Source: Pseudarthrobacter sp. NIBRBAC000502772 (GTDB lineage Bacteria; Actinomycetota; Actinomycetes; Actinomycetales; Micrococcaceae). From it: a stretch of DNA of 64,000 nt. The stretch lies in assembly GCF_006517235.1 (NCBI RefSeq), contig NZ_CP041188.1:1984001-2048000 (forward strand), in the 5' to 3' direction. Of this stretch, positions 35,158 through 44,378 are shown piece after piece (the stretch's first letter is position 1; each line of letters opens with the position of its first letter). The notes under the pieces were generated by a model. The model was not told the origin of the DNA. It ran no database searches and saw only the letters and a program-made list of their open reading frames with translations. The position numbers and the translations under genes were made by a program.

Positions 35158-35904
35158 ATGGTGTTTGCATTGGTGCTCATTGCCGTTGTTGCAGGGGCAC
35201 TGGCCCAGCGGCTGGCCGGCCTCGGATTCGGCCTTCTCGTCTCTCCCGTCCTGGTGGTGCTGCTCGGTCCCTTCGACGGCGTCATGATCATCAACCTGTG
35301 CGGCGCAGCCTCATCCCTCCTGATCCTTTCCAGGGTCTGGCGGCATGTGGAGTGGAAGCGCTACTTCGGACTGGCGCTCGCGGCCCTCGTAGGGGTAGTG
35401 CCGGGTGCCTGGTTGGCCAGCAACGTGGCCGAAGCGCCGCTGGAGATTTGCATCGGCATCCTCCTCATCATCGCCCTGCTGGCTTCGCAACGGCTGACCC
35501 GCAGCTCCTGGCGCGCCAGTGGCCCCGTTCCCATGGTCTCCCTCGGCTTCACCAGCGGACTGATGAACGCGGCAGCGGGCGTCGGCGGACCGGCCATCAC
35601 CGCGTACGCCATTGCCACCCGCTGGGAGCAGAAGAGTTTCGGCGCCACCCTCCAGCCCTATTTCGTGACCACCGGACTGTCTTCCCTGGTGATCAAGTAC
35701 GTACTATCCGGGGGACATGTTCCCGGCCTGGACGGCTGGCAATGGCTCAGCATCCTGGCCGCCATGGTGGCGGGAATCATCGCAGGCGATCTGCTGTCCG
35801 GCAAGGTCAAACCCGCTGCCGTGCGGCGGATCGTTGTGGCCATCGCCTACATCGGAGCCGTGTCCACGCTGGCCAAGGGTTTCATCGAGCTGGCGGCGGG
35901 CTGA
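35158..35904 (+). CDS. TauE/SafE-family anion exporter
   Basis: A 248-residue protein with about eight TM helices. The repeated halves each carry a Gly/Pro-rich segment (GLGFGLLVSPVLVVLLGPFDGV and GFTSGLMNAAAGVGGPAITAY), which is the TauE/SafE signature. Family members export sulfite, sulfoacetate or other organosulfonates; the substrate here is unknown. ATG lies 37 bases from the divergent LMF-like gene, so both promoters must overlap. It is unrelated in sequence detail to the second TauE at 47443. Confidence 0.82.
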   Translation: MVFALVLIAVVAGALAQRLAGLGFGLLVSPVLVVLLGPFDGVMIINLCGAASSLLILSRVWRHVEWKRYFGLALAALVGVVPGAWLASNVAEAPLEICIGILLIIALLASQRLTRSSWRASGPVPMVSLGFTSGLMNAAAGVGGPAITAYAIATRWEQKSFGATLQPYFVTTGLSSLVIKYVLSGGHVPGLDGWQWLSILAAMVAGIIAGDLLSGKVKPAAVRRIVVAIAYIGAVSTLAKGFIELAAG

Positions 35905-35950
35905 CCGGACCGCGGGCCACGTGCGGGCCGTGGTGCGGGATACTTAACCA

Positions 35951-37135
35951 ATGCAGCCTCGCAGAATCGTCATCCTCGGATCCACCGGTTCCATCGGCAC
36001 CCAGGCGATTGACGTCGTCGACGGCGCCCCGCACCTATTTGAGGTAGTGGCGCTCAGTGCCGGCGGAGGGAACCTGCAGCTCCTGGCCCGCCAGGCCGTC
36101 CACACCGGTGCCGCCGCTGTGGGCATCGCCGCAGGGGATCCGCGCAAGCTGCAGGACCTGATCTCCGAGGCTGCCCGCCTCGCCGGGCGGCAGGACTACC
36201 GCCCCGAAATCATCGCCGGCCCGGACGCCTCGGCCCGCATCGCCGCGGTAGAAGCGGACGTGGTGCTCAACGGCATTACCGGCTCCATCGGGCTCGCCCC
36301 GACCCTCGCCGCCCTGAAATCAGGTGCAACGCTGGCGCTGGCCAACAAGGAATCGCTGATCGTCGGCGGAGCGCTTGTCAAGGCCGCCGCCCGCGAGGGA
36401 CAGATCGTGCCGGTGGATTCCGAGCACTCAGCGATAGCGCAGTGCCTGCGCTCCGGCTCCGCGGCCGAAGTTGAGAAACTCATCCTGACGGCCTCCGGAG
36501 GGCCTTTCCGCGGCCGGACAAGGGAACAGCTCCACGACGTGACGCCGAAAGAGGCCCTGGCGCACCCCACGTGGGACATGGGGCTGATGGTCACCACCAA
36601 CTCGGCCACGCTCGTCAACAAGGGCCTTGAGCTTATCGAGGCGCATCTGCTGTTCGACGTGCCGCTGGACCGGATCGACGTTGTGGTCCACCCGCAGTCG
36701 GTGGTCCACTCCATGGTCCAGTTCATTGACGGGTCCGTCATCGCCCAGGCGTCCCCGCCGGACATGCGCCTCCCCATTGCCTTAGGGCTGGGCTGGCCGG
36801 ACAGGGTCCCCAAAGCGGCCTCCCCGTGTGACTGGACCAAAGCCACCAGCTGGACGTTCGAACCCCTGGACACCGTCGCTTTCCCGGCCGTGGACCTGGC
36901 CAAGGACGCCGCGAAGCAGGGGAGTACTTTTCCCGCCGTCTTCAACGCGGCAAACGAGGAAGCGGTCATGGCGTTCCACTCGGGACGCATCCGCTTCACC
37001 GAAATCGTGGACACCATCGATGCTGTCCTCAGCGAACATTCAGGATCCTCCGGGCTGACGCTGGAGTCGGTACTGGATGCTGAAAACTGGGCACGCACGC
37101 GTGCCCACGAACGTTTAGCAGTCAGCAGTCTCTAG
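35951..37135 (+). CDS. dxr: 1-deoxy-D-xylulose 5-phosphate reductoisomerase
   Basis: A 394-residue NADPH enzyme making MEP from DXP, the committed step of non-mevalonate isoprenoid synthesis. N-terminal [20 protein letters not shown] binds [30 protein letters not shown] (metal and substrate site, about 155-167), SGGPFRG and [18 protein letters not shown] are all present. ATG is used. It is followed after 18 bases by the site-2 protease and, further on, by ispG, a common actinobacterial order. Confidence 0.98.
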   Translation: MQPRRIVILGSTGSIGTQAIDVVDGAPHLFEVVALSAGGGNLQLLARQAVHTGAAAVGIAAGDPRKLQDLISEAARLAGRQDYRPEIIAGPDASARIAAVEADVVLNGITGSIGLAPTLAALKSGATLALANKESLIVGGALVKAAAREGQIVPVDSEHSAIAQCLRSGSAAEVEKLILTASGGPFRGRTREQLHDVTPKEALAHPTWDMGLMVTTNSATLVNKGLELIEAHLLFDVPLDRIDVVVHPQSVVHSMVQFIDGSVIAQASPPDMRLPIALGLGWPDRVPKAASPCDWTKATSWTFEPLDTVAFPAVDLAKDAAKQGSTFPAVFNAANEEAVMAFHSGRIRFTEIVDTIDAVLSEHSGSSGLTLESVLDAENWARTRAHERLAVSSL

Positions 37136-37153
37136 GAAGCAGCAGATCCACGC

Positions 37154-38485
37154 ATGAGCCCCGTCCTCCTCTTTATCCTCGGCGTCGTCTTTGTGGCGAT
37201 CGGCATTGCCGTGTCCATTGCGCTGCACGAAGTGGGGCACCTGGTGCCCGCCAAGCTGTTCAAGGTGCGTGTCACCAAGTACATGATCGGCTTCGGCCCC
37301 ACCCTGTGGTCCAAGCGGAAGGGCGAGACCGAATACGGCGTGAAAGCGATCCCGCTGGGCGGCTACGTGTCCATGATCGGCATGTATCCGCCCAACAAGG
37401 ACGACGGAACCGTCCGCCCCTCCAGCACCGGCATGTTCCAGACACTGGCCACGGAAGCCCGGTCCATGGCACACGAGGAAGTGGGCCCGGAGGACGCAAA
37501 CCGCGTGTTCTACCGGCTGCCGGTGTGGAAGAAAATCATCGTGATGCTGGGCGGGCCGGCCATGAACCTGTTGATCGGTGTGGTCCTGACCGCCGTCCTG
37601 CTGATGGGCTTCGGCATGGCCACGGCCACCACCACCATCGCCGACGTCTCCAAATGCCAGGTGGCGGCCGGCGAGACCGTTGATCCCGATTCCCCGGACT
37701 GCAAGCTGACCCCCGCGGCCGCTGCCGGGCTCCTGCCTAACGACGTGGTCACCTCCTTTGACGGGAAAGCTGTCACCGGCTGGGACGAGCTGACCGAATG
37801 GATCCGGGCCTCCGCGGGCAGGGAAGTCAGCATCACTGTGGAGCGCGACGGCGCGCCCGTCACCACCACGGTGACGCCGGTGCTCTCCGCCCGCCCCGTC
37901 GTCGGCGTGGACGGACGCCAGGCAAAGGACGACGCCGGCACCCTCCTGTACCAGGACGTCGGCTTCCTGGGCATCGGCGCGCAGACCGAACTGGTTCCCC
38001 AGCCGGCGTCGTCCGTCCTGCCCATGGCGGGCGAAAACATCAAGCAAGTGGCTGGCGTCGTCTTCAATCTGCCCGCCCGGGTGGTGGGTGTTGCCAAGGC
38101 GGCCTTCAGCGAGGAAGATCGCGACCCCAACGGCCCCATCAGTGTGGTGGGCGTGGGGCGCGTGGCCGGTGAAGTGGCGGCCATGGAGGAAGTGCCGCTG
38201 CAGTCCAGGATCGGGGCACTGGTAGGGCTGCTCGCCGGCTTGAACTTTGCGCTTGCGGTCTTCAACCTGATCCCGCTGCTTCCGCTCGACGGCGGCCACG
38301 TGGCCGGAGCGCTGTACGAGGGGGCGCGGCGACGGGTGGCCAAGCTGTTCGGCAAACCGGATCCGGGCGCTTTCGACATCGCCAAACTGCTTCCCGTGAC
38401 TTACGTGGTGGCCACGTTGCTGATGGGCATGAGTTTGCTGCTGATCTATGCCGACATCGTGAAGCCGGTGAACCTGTTCGGCTGA
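37154..38485 (+). CDS. rip1: Site-2-type intramembrane metalloprotease (RseP/Rip1)
   Basis: A 443-residue membrane protease. The zinc motif HEVGH is at 25-29 in the first TM helix. A PDZ domain lies about 175-250 (AAAAGLLPNDVVTSFDGKAVTGWDEL), and the third zinc ligand is in NLIPLLPLDGGH in the C-terminal TM core. Rip1 of M. tuberculosis cuts anti-sigma factors and controls cell-envelope genes, and the same dxr-rip-ispG order is found there. A similar role is likely. Confidence 0.93.
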   Translation: MSPVLLFILGVVFVAIGIAVSIALHEVGHLVPAKLFKVRVTKYMIGFGPTLWSKRKGETEYGVKAIPLGGYVSMIGMYPPNKDDGTVRPSSTGMFQTLATEARSMAHEEVGPEDANRVFYRLPVWKKIIVMLGGPAMNLLIGVVLTAVLLMGFGMATATTTIADVSKCQVAAGETVDPDSPDCKLTPAAAAGLLPNDVVTSFDGKAVTGWDELTEWIRASAGREVSITVERDGAPVTTTVTPVLSARPVVGVDGRQAKDDAGTLLYQDVGFLGIGAQTELVPQPASSVLPMAGENIKQVAGVVFNLPARVVGVAKAAFSEEDRDPNGPISVVGVGRVAGEVAAMEEVPLQSRIGALVGLLAGLNFALAVFNLIPLLPLDGGHVAGALYEGARRRVAKLFGKPDPGAFDIAKLLPVTYVVATLLMGMSLLLIYADIVKPVNLFG

Positions 38486-38533
38486 CTCCTGCGGACGTCT
38501 GGCTGGACGGATGTCCTGGATCTACCATGAAAC

Positions 38534-39229
38534 ATGGCCACGTTCGCCGTCCAATCAAAGAGCATCAGCCGCTGGATCCAGGCCGGATTGTGGGCGCTGC
38601 CTGTCTCGTGGCTTGTCACCGCCTGGTCCACGCTGGACCCGCAGCCGGACCAGGCGAAGGACCCGGAGGCGTGGGCCCGTTTTGTCAGCTCCGATGCGTA
38701 CCAGTTCAGCCATCTTTTCGGCAGTACCACAGGCACCATCCTGGCCCTGTTCGGTCTCTTTGCTTTGGGCTGTTCCATGGCCAACAGCAGGACGGGGCGC
38801 CTGGCAATCGCCTCGATGGTCACAGCTGTTGCCGGCACGGCTTTGCTGCTTGTGCCGGCGGTGATTTCCACGTTTGCCACCCCCGCCATCGGAAAGGCAT
38901 ACCTGGGCGGAAACCAGGACGTGATGCAGCTGGAATTCCCGGCATCCATGACCGGGGCGTTCCTGCTGGGCCTGCTGCTCGCATTCGTTGGCACGGTGCT
39001 GCTGGGGATCGCGGTATGGCGTTCCCACGTGCTGCCGCGCTGGGCCGGGGCCCTCTGGGTGGCCGGCGCTGTGGTGTTCTACGTCCTGGGCGTTGTCCTG
39101 GGGCAGGCAACTACGGGAAGCAGCCTGCCGTCCCAGGCCGCCGGGGCCGTACTGATGGCAGGCGCCGGCGGGTGGATCGCCTGGAGCGGATCCCGGCAGG
39201 CCACGGCAGCGCCTGACCGGATCGGGTGA
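38534..39229 (+). CDS. Hypothetical six-TM membrane protein (DUF4386-like)
   Basis: A 231-residue protein with about six hydrophobic helices. The first is followed by a loop rich in Pro and Asp (STLDPQPDQAKDPEAW). No catalytic motif is visible. The helix plan resembles DUF4386-type proteins, but I do not recognise it with confidence. It lies 48 bases after rip1 on the same strand and may be read through from it. ATG at 38534. Confidence 0.6.
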   Translation: MATFAVQSKSISRWIQAGLWALPVSWLVTAWSTLDPQPDQAKDPEAWARFVSSDAYQFSHLFGSTTGTILALFGLFALGCSMANSRTGRLAIASMVTAVAGTALLLVPAVISTFATPAIGKAYLGGNQDVMQLEFPASMTGAFLLGLLLAFVGTVLLGIAVWRSHVLPRWAGALWVAGAVVFYVLGVVLGQATTGSSLPSQAAGAVLMAGAGGWIAWSGSRQATAAPDRIG

Positions 39230-39277
39230 TTCCAGCAAATCAGCCTTTATTGGCTGATATTTAATAATCAGCTATTT

Positions 39278-39310
39278 TTGATTGATTATGAGTGATCACC
39301 TGCGTACGGT
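39278..39310 (+). promoter_or_regulatory. Promoter of the SatD-like gene, predicted leaderless
   Basis: TTGATT (39282-39287; an overlapping copy at 39278-39283) and TACGGT (39305-39310) are 17 bases apart. The start point would fall on or next to the A of the ATG at 39317, so the mRNA would have no leader. The AT-rich stretch 39237-39290 just upstream contains the dyad AATCAGCC-N6-GGCTGAT, a possible operator. Confidence 0.5.
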
Positions 39311-39316
39311 TAGGGC

Positions 39317-39982
39317 ATGTACGTACTGACCATCGACCAGCGAGGCAGCACTGCCGACGTCGACCGTGTTCCCGATCTGATCGCCGCACTGCGCACCCTC
39401 ACACCGGCGCCCTTCGAACGGTCCGTGGGTGATGAACTCCAGGGTGTGGTGGAACATGCCGAGGACGTGGTGGAGATCGCCCTGTACGCGCTCCGGAGCG
39501 GGCACTGGTACGTCGGGATCGGGATCGGGGCCGTACAGCTCACCCCGGGCGGAAGCCCCCGGGAAGGTTCCGGGAGCGGCTTTGTGGCAGCGCGAAAGGC
39601 CGTGGAACTCGCCAAGGGCTCGGCTGGTCACGTGCCATTGTCGGTGGTGTCCGGCAGTATTGGCCGTGGACGGGAGATGCCTCCCCACGCCAAGGAAGGA
39701 GCCATGACCACTGCAAATGCCCAGGCGGTGCTTCGCCTGATCGGACGGGTGGTGCAGCAACGCACACCAGCACAGTGGCGGGTGGTGGACCGGTTGCGCG
39801 CACTCCAGGGCGGCGATGGAAAGCACGGCAGCCAGAAACGCGTGGCCCAGGAACTGGGAATCACGGAGCAGTCGGTGAGCCGTGCCGTGCTCAGGTCAGG
39901 CTGGCTTGAGGAATGGGCCGCCAGGCCTGCCGCGGCCATGCTCCTGGACCACGCCCATTCCCAGATTGAAGGAGACCGGTGA
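39317..39982 (+). CDS. SatD-like protein with C-terminal HTH
   Basis: A 221-residue soluble protein. The N-terminal half (MYVLTIDQRGSTADVDRVPDL ... FERSVGDELQGVVE ... HWYVGIGIGAV) has the D-x-R-S/G and GDE-x-QG phrases of SatD-family proteins, which look like a diverged nucleotide-cyclase or GTP-binding fold. The C-terminus holds an HTH, GSQKRVAQELGITEQSVSRAVL (about 172-193), so it probably binds DNA. There is no ribosome site; the promoter geometry suggests a leaderless mRNA. GTGA overlap links it to the membrane protein downstream. Function unknown. Confidence 0.65.
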   Translation: MYVLTIDQRGSTADVDRVPDLIAALRTLTPAPFERSVGDELQGVVEHAEDVVEIALYALRSGHWYVGIGIGAVQLTPGGSPREGSGSGFVAARKAVELAKGSAGHVPLSVVSGSIGRGREMPPHAKEGAMTTANAQAVLRLIGRVVQQRTPAQWRVVDRLRALQGGDGKHGSQKRVAQELGITEQSVSRAVLRSGWLEEWAARPAAAMLLDHAHSQIEGDR

Positions 39983-40503
39983 ACGCACTCTGGATCGCAG
40001 TTGCCCTGTTGGTGGCCGGATTCGCAGGATGGCCTGTGACCGCACTGGTGTTCCGGCTCGCCAGGACCATTGACGACAAAGCGGACGCAGCCACCAAATC
40101 GGACCGGGACGCATCAGCCCAGGACCCTTCAGCCGATGTCACGGTGGACACAGTTTCGGAAGCCCCGCGGGCCGGTACGGGGCAAACCGTCGACGGCGAG
40201 CTGACCACGGGTGGCGGCCAGGCGCCGTCTGACGCCCCTCAGCCGGCGCCCGCGCTGCCGGCCCAGCGGATCCTCCGCGGCGGGGCAATCATCGGTGTCC
40301 TGGAACGCCTGGGCGTCTGCGTGGCCATCCTGACCGGACAGCCGGTGGCCATTGCCTACATCGTGGCCATCAAGGGCCTGGGCAGGTTCGCCGAATTGAA
40401 GGAGACCCCCGTGGCTGCGGAGCGGTTCATCATCGGAACGCTCACGTCCATGCTGTGGGCTGCGGGAACGGCGGCGGTGATCAAGGTGGTGCTCCTGCAG
40501 TGA
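39979..40503 (+). CDS. Membrane protein resembling the C-terminal half of DUF3307 proteins
   Basis: A 174-residue protein. One TM helix at the N-terminus (about 3-25) is followed by an acidic/Pro-rich loop (about 30-90) and two TM helices. The segment GVLERLGVCVAILTGQPVAIAY-x-VAIKGLGRFAELKE then FIIGTLTSMLWA matches the ending of DUF3307 proteins, which are commonly encoded beside SatD. The DUF3307 N-terminal half is missing. GTG start, overlapping the SatD-like stop. Function unknown; the pair probably works together. Confidence 0.6.
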   Translation: MNALWIAVALLVAGFAGWPVTALVFRLARTIDDKADAATKSDRDASAQDPSADVTVDTVSEAPRAGTGQTVDGELTTGGGQAPSDAPQPAPALPAQRILRGGAIIGVLERLGVCVAILTGQPVAIAYIVAIKGLGRFAELKETPVAAERFIIGTLTSMLWAAGTAAVIKVVLLQ

Positions 40504-40558
40504 GTCTTGCCGACTGCCCGGATCGGCGACAGCCCACCCCTGGGGATAGGGTGTCCTT

Positions 40559-40852
40559 ATGACTGTTTTTGCCGTTGAGTATGTGTACGCCGCCGATTCC
40601 TCCGCCGTCCGTGATGACCACCGCCCCGCGCACCGCGCCTGGCTGGCGGGTCTGGCGGACGAGGGCCAACTGCTGACCAGCGGACCCTACGGTGACGGGG
40701 CGGGCGCCCTGCTGATCTTCAAGGTCCAGGACGAAACCGAGCTGAACGATCTCCTCAAGCAGGACCCGTTCGCCGTCGCCGGCACCATTGCCGGGATCCG
40801 GACCACCGAGTGGACTCCCGTGATCGGCCTCCTGGCCGCGCACGCATCCTGA
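40559..40852 (+). CDS. YciI-family protein
   Basis: A 97-residue dimeric ferredoxin-like protein. [10 protein letters not shown], the conserved His-Asp area [15 protein letters not shown] (about 18-32), [17 protein letters not shown] and DPFAVAGT (Asp of the His-Asp pair) mark the YciI family. Some relatives are dehalogenase-like or lyase accessory proteins, but no general function is known. ATG at 40559; the gene stands directly before ispG. Confidence 0.88.
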   Translation: MTVFAVEYVYAADSSAVRDDHRPAHRAWLAGLADEGQLLTSGPYGDGAGALLIFKVQDETELNDLLKQDPFAVAGTIAGIRTTEWTPVIGLLAAHAS

Positions 40853-40898
40853 TTCCCGGACCCTTTTTACTACCGAAACACCTACCCAAGGAGTCCAC

Positions 40899-42065
40899 GT
40901 GACCTCGGTCAGCCTGGGAATGCCGTCAGCACCGCCGCCCGTTCTCGCCCCCCGCCGCAAGACGCGGCAGATCAAAGTGGGTTCCGTCGGGGTCGGTTCG
41001 GACTCGCCCATCAGTGTGCAGTCCATGACCACCACGCCCACCACGGACATCAACGCCACCCTGCAGCAGATCGCGGAACTCACCGCCTCCGGTTGCGACA
41101 TTGTGCGCGTCGCCTGCCCGTCGGCCGATGATGCAGAGGCCCTGCCAATCATCGCTCGCAAGTCCCAGATCCCTGTTATTGCCGACATCCACTTCCAGCC
41201 GAAGTACGTCTTCGCGGCGATTGAGGCCGGCTGCGCGGCAGTGCGGGTGAACCCGGGCAATATCCGCAAATTCGATGACCAGGTCAAGGAAATCGCTCGC
41301 GCGGCGAAGGACCACGGGACCTCAATCCGGATCGGCATCAACGCCGGATCGCTGGAGCCCGGCATCCTGAAGAAGTATGGCAAGGCCACCCCCGAGGCAC
41401 TCGTGGAATCCGCTGTCTGGGAAGCGTCGCTGTTCGAAGAGCACGGTTTCAACGACTTCAAGATCTCGGTCAAGCACAACGACCCGGTCATTATGGTTGC
41501 TGCCTACGAGATGCTGGCCGAGCAGGGCGACTGGCCCCTGCACCTGGGCGTCACCGAAGCCGGGCCCGCCTTCCAGGGCACCATCAAGTCCGCCACAGCC
41601 TTCGGGGCGCTCCTGGCCAAGGGCATCGGCGACACCATCAGGGTTTCCCTGTCGGCGCCTCCGGTGGAGGAAATCAAGGTGGGAAACCAGATCCTCCAGT
41701 CCCTGAACCTGCGTCCGCGTAAACTGGAAATCGTCTCCTGCCCGTCATGCGGCCGCGCCCAGGTGGACGTGTACACCCTTGCCGAACAGGTCACCGCAGG
41801 GCTGGAAGGCATGGAAATTCCGCTCCGCGTGGCAGTGATGGGCTGTGTTGTCAACGGACCGGGCGAAGCCCGCGAAGCCGATCTGGGTGTGGCGTCCGGC
41901 AATGGCAAGGGGCAGATCTTTGTGAAGGGCCAAGTCATTAAGACTGTGCCTGAGAGCGAGATTGTTGAGACACTGATCGAAGAGGCCATGCGCATAGCTG
42001 AAGAGATGGGGGAGGCCGATGGCGAAGATGCTGTCAAGGGTAGCCCCGTGGTTAGCGTCTCATAA
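40899..42065 (+). CDS. ispG: (E)-4-hydroxy-3-methylbut-2-enyl-diphosphate synthase
   Basis: A 388-residue iron-sulfur enzyme converting MEcPP to HMBPP in the MEP pathway. The N-terminal TIM barrel includes [20 protein letters not shown] and [14 protein letters not shown]. The 4Fe-4S ligands are the two Cys of [10 protein letters not shown] and the Cys of [11 protein letters not shown] near residue 310. Start is GTG 40899 after AAGGAGTCCAC. The GNAT frame begins within its 3' end. Confidence 0.98.
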   Translation: MTSVSLGMPSAPPPVLAPRRKTRQIKVGSVGVGSDSPISVQSMTTTPTTDINATLQQIAELTASGCDIVRVACPSADDAEALPIIARKSQIPVIADIHFQPKYVFAAIEAGCAAVRVNPGNIRKFDDQVKEIARAAKDHGTSIRIGINAGSLEPGILKKYGKATPEALVESAVWEASLFEEHGFNDFKISVKHNDPVIMVAAYEMLAEQGDWPLHLGVTEAGPAFQGTIKSATAFGALLAKGIGDTIRVSLSAPPVEEIKVGNQILQSLNLRPRKLEIVSCPSCGRAQVDVYTLAEQVTAGLEGMEIPLRVAVMGCVVNGPGEAREADLGVASGNGKGQIFVKGQVIKTVPESEIVETLIEEAMRIAEEMGEADGEDAVKGSPVVSVS

Positions 42066-42917
42066 AGAGGACGCCGCGCCGGCGGGGATATCCGTCCGGA
42101 CCCTGGCCGGCGCGGACACCGCTGCCCTGCGGCGCCTGGCGTCGCAGGATCCGGTGGCCAATGTCTTTATCCTGGCGCACCTCCGGGCGGCGGGCTCTGC
42201 CGCGCCCACTGCTGGTGGTGCCGGCGTCCTGGGAGTTTTCGACGACGGCATCCTGGTCGGCGCGTGCTGGGCAGGGGCAAACCTGGTCCCGGTCCAGCTT
42301 GACCCCGAATTTGCCGGGCTTGTCGCTGCCGCAGCAAGCAATTCCGGCCGCCGTTTCGCTTCCGCCTTTGGTCCCGCGGATGCCGTCCTTGCCCTCCATG
42401 CTGAGCTGGCTGAACTGGGGCATGCGGCCCACGAAGTGCGGGATGAACAGCCGCTGATGACGTTGTGCGGGCCGCCGTCGGTGGAGCCGAACGCGGATCT
42501 GGGGCTTGGCCGGCTGGCCGATTTTGACCGGATCCTTCCCGCCTGCGCCGCCATGTTCGAAGAGGAAGTGGGCTACTCGCCGTTCCTCGGGGCAAGGAGT
42601 TCTACAGCCGCCGCGTGGAAGGCCTCATCCGGCAAGGCCATTCATTGGCACACGTCAACGACTCCGGCGACGTTGTGTTCAAGGCCGAGCTGGGAGCTGT
42701 GACGGCCGACGTCACGCAGATCCAGGGCGTATGGATGAACCCCGGCTACCGCGGACAGGGTCTGAGCGCCGGCTACATGGCTGCCGTGGTGGAGAAGGCG
42801 CGCACGCTTGCCCCCGTCACCAGCCTCTATGTCAACGGCTTCAACCTCCGGGCGCGGTCCACGTACGAGCGCGTGGGCTTCCGCCAGGTTGGCACCTTCG
42901 CTACGGTTCTGTTCTAG
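42019..42917 (+). pseudogene. GNAT acetyltransferase gene with a one-base frameshift
   Basis: The first frame (42019-42702) reads a normal DUF4081/GNAT protein up to EEEVGYSPFLG. After GGGG at 42589-42592 it changes into a nonsense C-terminus. The expected continuation (KEFYSRRVEGLIRQGH ... NPGYRGQGLSAGYMAAVVE ... YERVGFRQVG) is in the next frame, ending at 42917. One missing G in the run (expected five) would restore a protein of about 298 residues with the acetyl-CoA loop RGQGLS. The start overlaps ispG; ATG 42028 is an alternative. Either a real mutation or a base-call error. Confidence 0.8.
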
Positions 42918-43626
42918 CCGCCAGCTCGCTGGCCTCAGCGTCGCCGCCTTTCAGGCCACCTGCCGCCGGTTCACCCGTCGGCTTCAGGTCACCCGTCAAG
43001 TAATGCTGGACGTTCGGAGCCACGAGCCGCACAATGTCGTCGGGCGAGGCAGACGCGAGTGGTTCCAGGCGCACCACATACCGGACCAGCATCACTCCAA
43101 CCATCTGCGTGGCCACAAGGTTTCCGCGCATGGCCACTTCTTCGGGCGGACCGGGGACTCCTGCCATGATCCGGCCGAGGATGGTCCGCTGCACCAGTTC
43201 CCGCAGCAGCAACGTCTTGGCCTTGGAGCCGATGGTCCCCCTGAGGAAGGCCACCAGGCTGTGCTGGGCCGGGCTCTCCCACAAGCGCAGCACGGCCCGC
43301 ACGATCGCGTCTGCCCGGTCCTCTGGCGAGTAGCCGTCGACGCCCGCCAGGACCTTCTCCGGGTCGGCCGGCAGTGCCACACTCAGCGCAAAAAGCTCGT
43401 CCTTGCCCTTGAAGAAATGGTGGATCATGGCGGGGTCCACGCCGGTTTCCCGGGCGATCTGGCGCAGGCTGGTCCCTTCGAAACCGTGTTCGGCGAAAAG
43501 CCGCCGGGCTGTGTCCAGGATCTGTTCCCTCGACTCGGTGGTCCCGCCGCGCCGGCCCCGCCGGCCGGTACCAGCCGCGCTGCCTGCGGGACCCGGGGCG
43601 TCCGCCGGATCATGCTGTCCGTTCAC
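42901..43626 (-). CDS. TetR-family regulator of the ABC operon
   Basis: A 241-residue repressor. A short Gly/Arg-rich N-terminus precedes the HTH domain: REQILDTARRLFAEHGFEGTSLRQIA then GVDPAMIHHFFKGKDELF (about 31-78). The ligand domain ends in a Pro/Gly-rich tail. GTG at 43626 overlaps the stop of the permease gene. It is the third gene of its own operon and probably binds the 30-bp palindrome at 45191-45220. Its last 17 bases overlap the end of the GNAT gene on the other strand. Confidence 0.88.
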   Translation of the reverse strand: MNGQHDPADAPGPAGSAAGTGRRGRRGGTTESREQILDTARRLFAEHGFEGTSLRQIARETGVDPAMIHHFFKGKDELFALSVALPADPEKVLAGVDGYSPEDRADAIVRAVLRLWESPAQHSLVAFLRGTIGSKAKTLLLRELVQRTILGRIMAGVPGPPEEVAMRGNLVATQMVGVMLVRYVVRLEPLASASPDDIVRLVAPNVQHYLTGDLKPTGEPAAGGLKGGDAEASELAARTEP

Positions 43627-44378
43627 GCGGTCCGCCGCCGCAGGGTCAGGGATGCGAGCACCAGGACAGCCAGGACAATGGCCACGATGACTCCGGCATC
43701 CATCCACAGCTGGTCTGTGGGCTCGGTGTTGGCGGCGATCTCCTGGAGTGCATCCACCGAAAAAGTCAGTGGAAGGACATTCGACACAGCCTCGAGGGCC
43801 TCGTTCATCCTTTCGCGGGCCACAAAGAGGCCACAGAGCAGGATCTGCGGGACCACCACCACCGGCATGAACTGCACGGCCTGGAATTCCGTCCGGGCGA
43901 AGGCCGAACAGAGCAGCCCCAGCGCGACGCCAAGAACGGCATTGATCACGGCAATCATGACCACCAGTCCAGGGCTGCCTTGGATGTCGAGCCCGAAGAT
44001 CCAGTAGGCGACGGCGGTCGCCACCAGCGACTGCAGGGCGGCCATGATGGAAAATGCCAGCCCGTAGCCGAACAGCAGGTCCGCTTTGTGGATGGGAGTG
44101 GTCAGCAGCCGTTCCAGGGTCCCCGAGGTGCGTTCCCGCAGCATCGTGATGGACGTAACCAGGAACATAACCACAAACGGGAAGATCGCCAGCATCATCA
44201 GGCCAACCCGGTCAAAAGTCCTGGGCACGCCCGGCGGCAGCGTTTCATTCTCATAGAGAAAGTACACGGCGGTGAGGAGCAGCGCAGGGACCACCAGGAT
44301 CAGCGCGATGCTGCGGTGGTCGTGCCGGAGCTGGTCCAGGACGCGCCGGGTGGTGGCCAACAGCATCAACAGGTTCAT
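43623..44378 (-). CDS. ABC-2-type transporter permease
   Basis: A 251-residue membrane subunit with six TM helices and the phrase TSITMLRERTSGTLERLLTT (about 88-107), the coupling-loop signature of ABC-2 permeases such as daunorubicin exporters. It pairs with the ATPase encoded upstream (ATGA overlap) for export of a drug or lipid. ATG at 44378 is the only start that fits; the longer frame overlaps the ATPase. Confidence 0.9.
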   Translation of the reverse strand: MNLLMLLATTRRVLDQLRHDHRSIALILVVPALLLTAVYFLYENETLPPGVPRTFDRVGLMMLAIFPFVVMFLVTSITMLRERTSGTLERLLTTPIHKADLLFGYGLAFSIMAALQSLVATAVAYWIFGLDIQGSPGLVVMIAVINAVLGVALGLLCSAFARTEFQAVQFMPVVVVPQILLCGLFVARERMNEALEAVSNVLPLTFSVDALQEIAANTEPTDQLWMDAGVIVAIVLAVLVLASLTLRRRTA

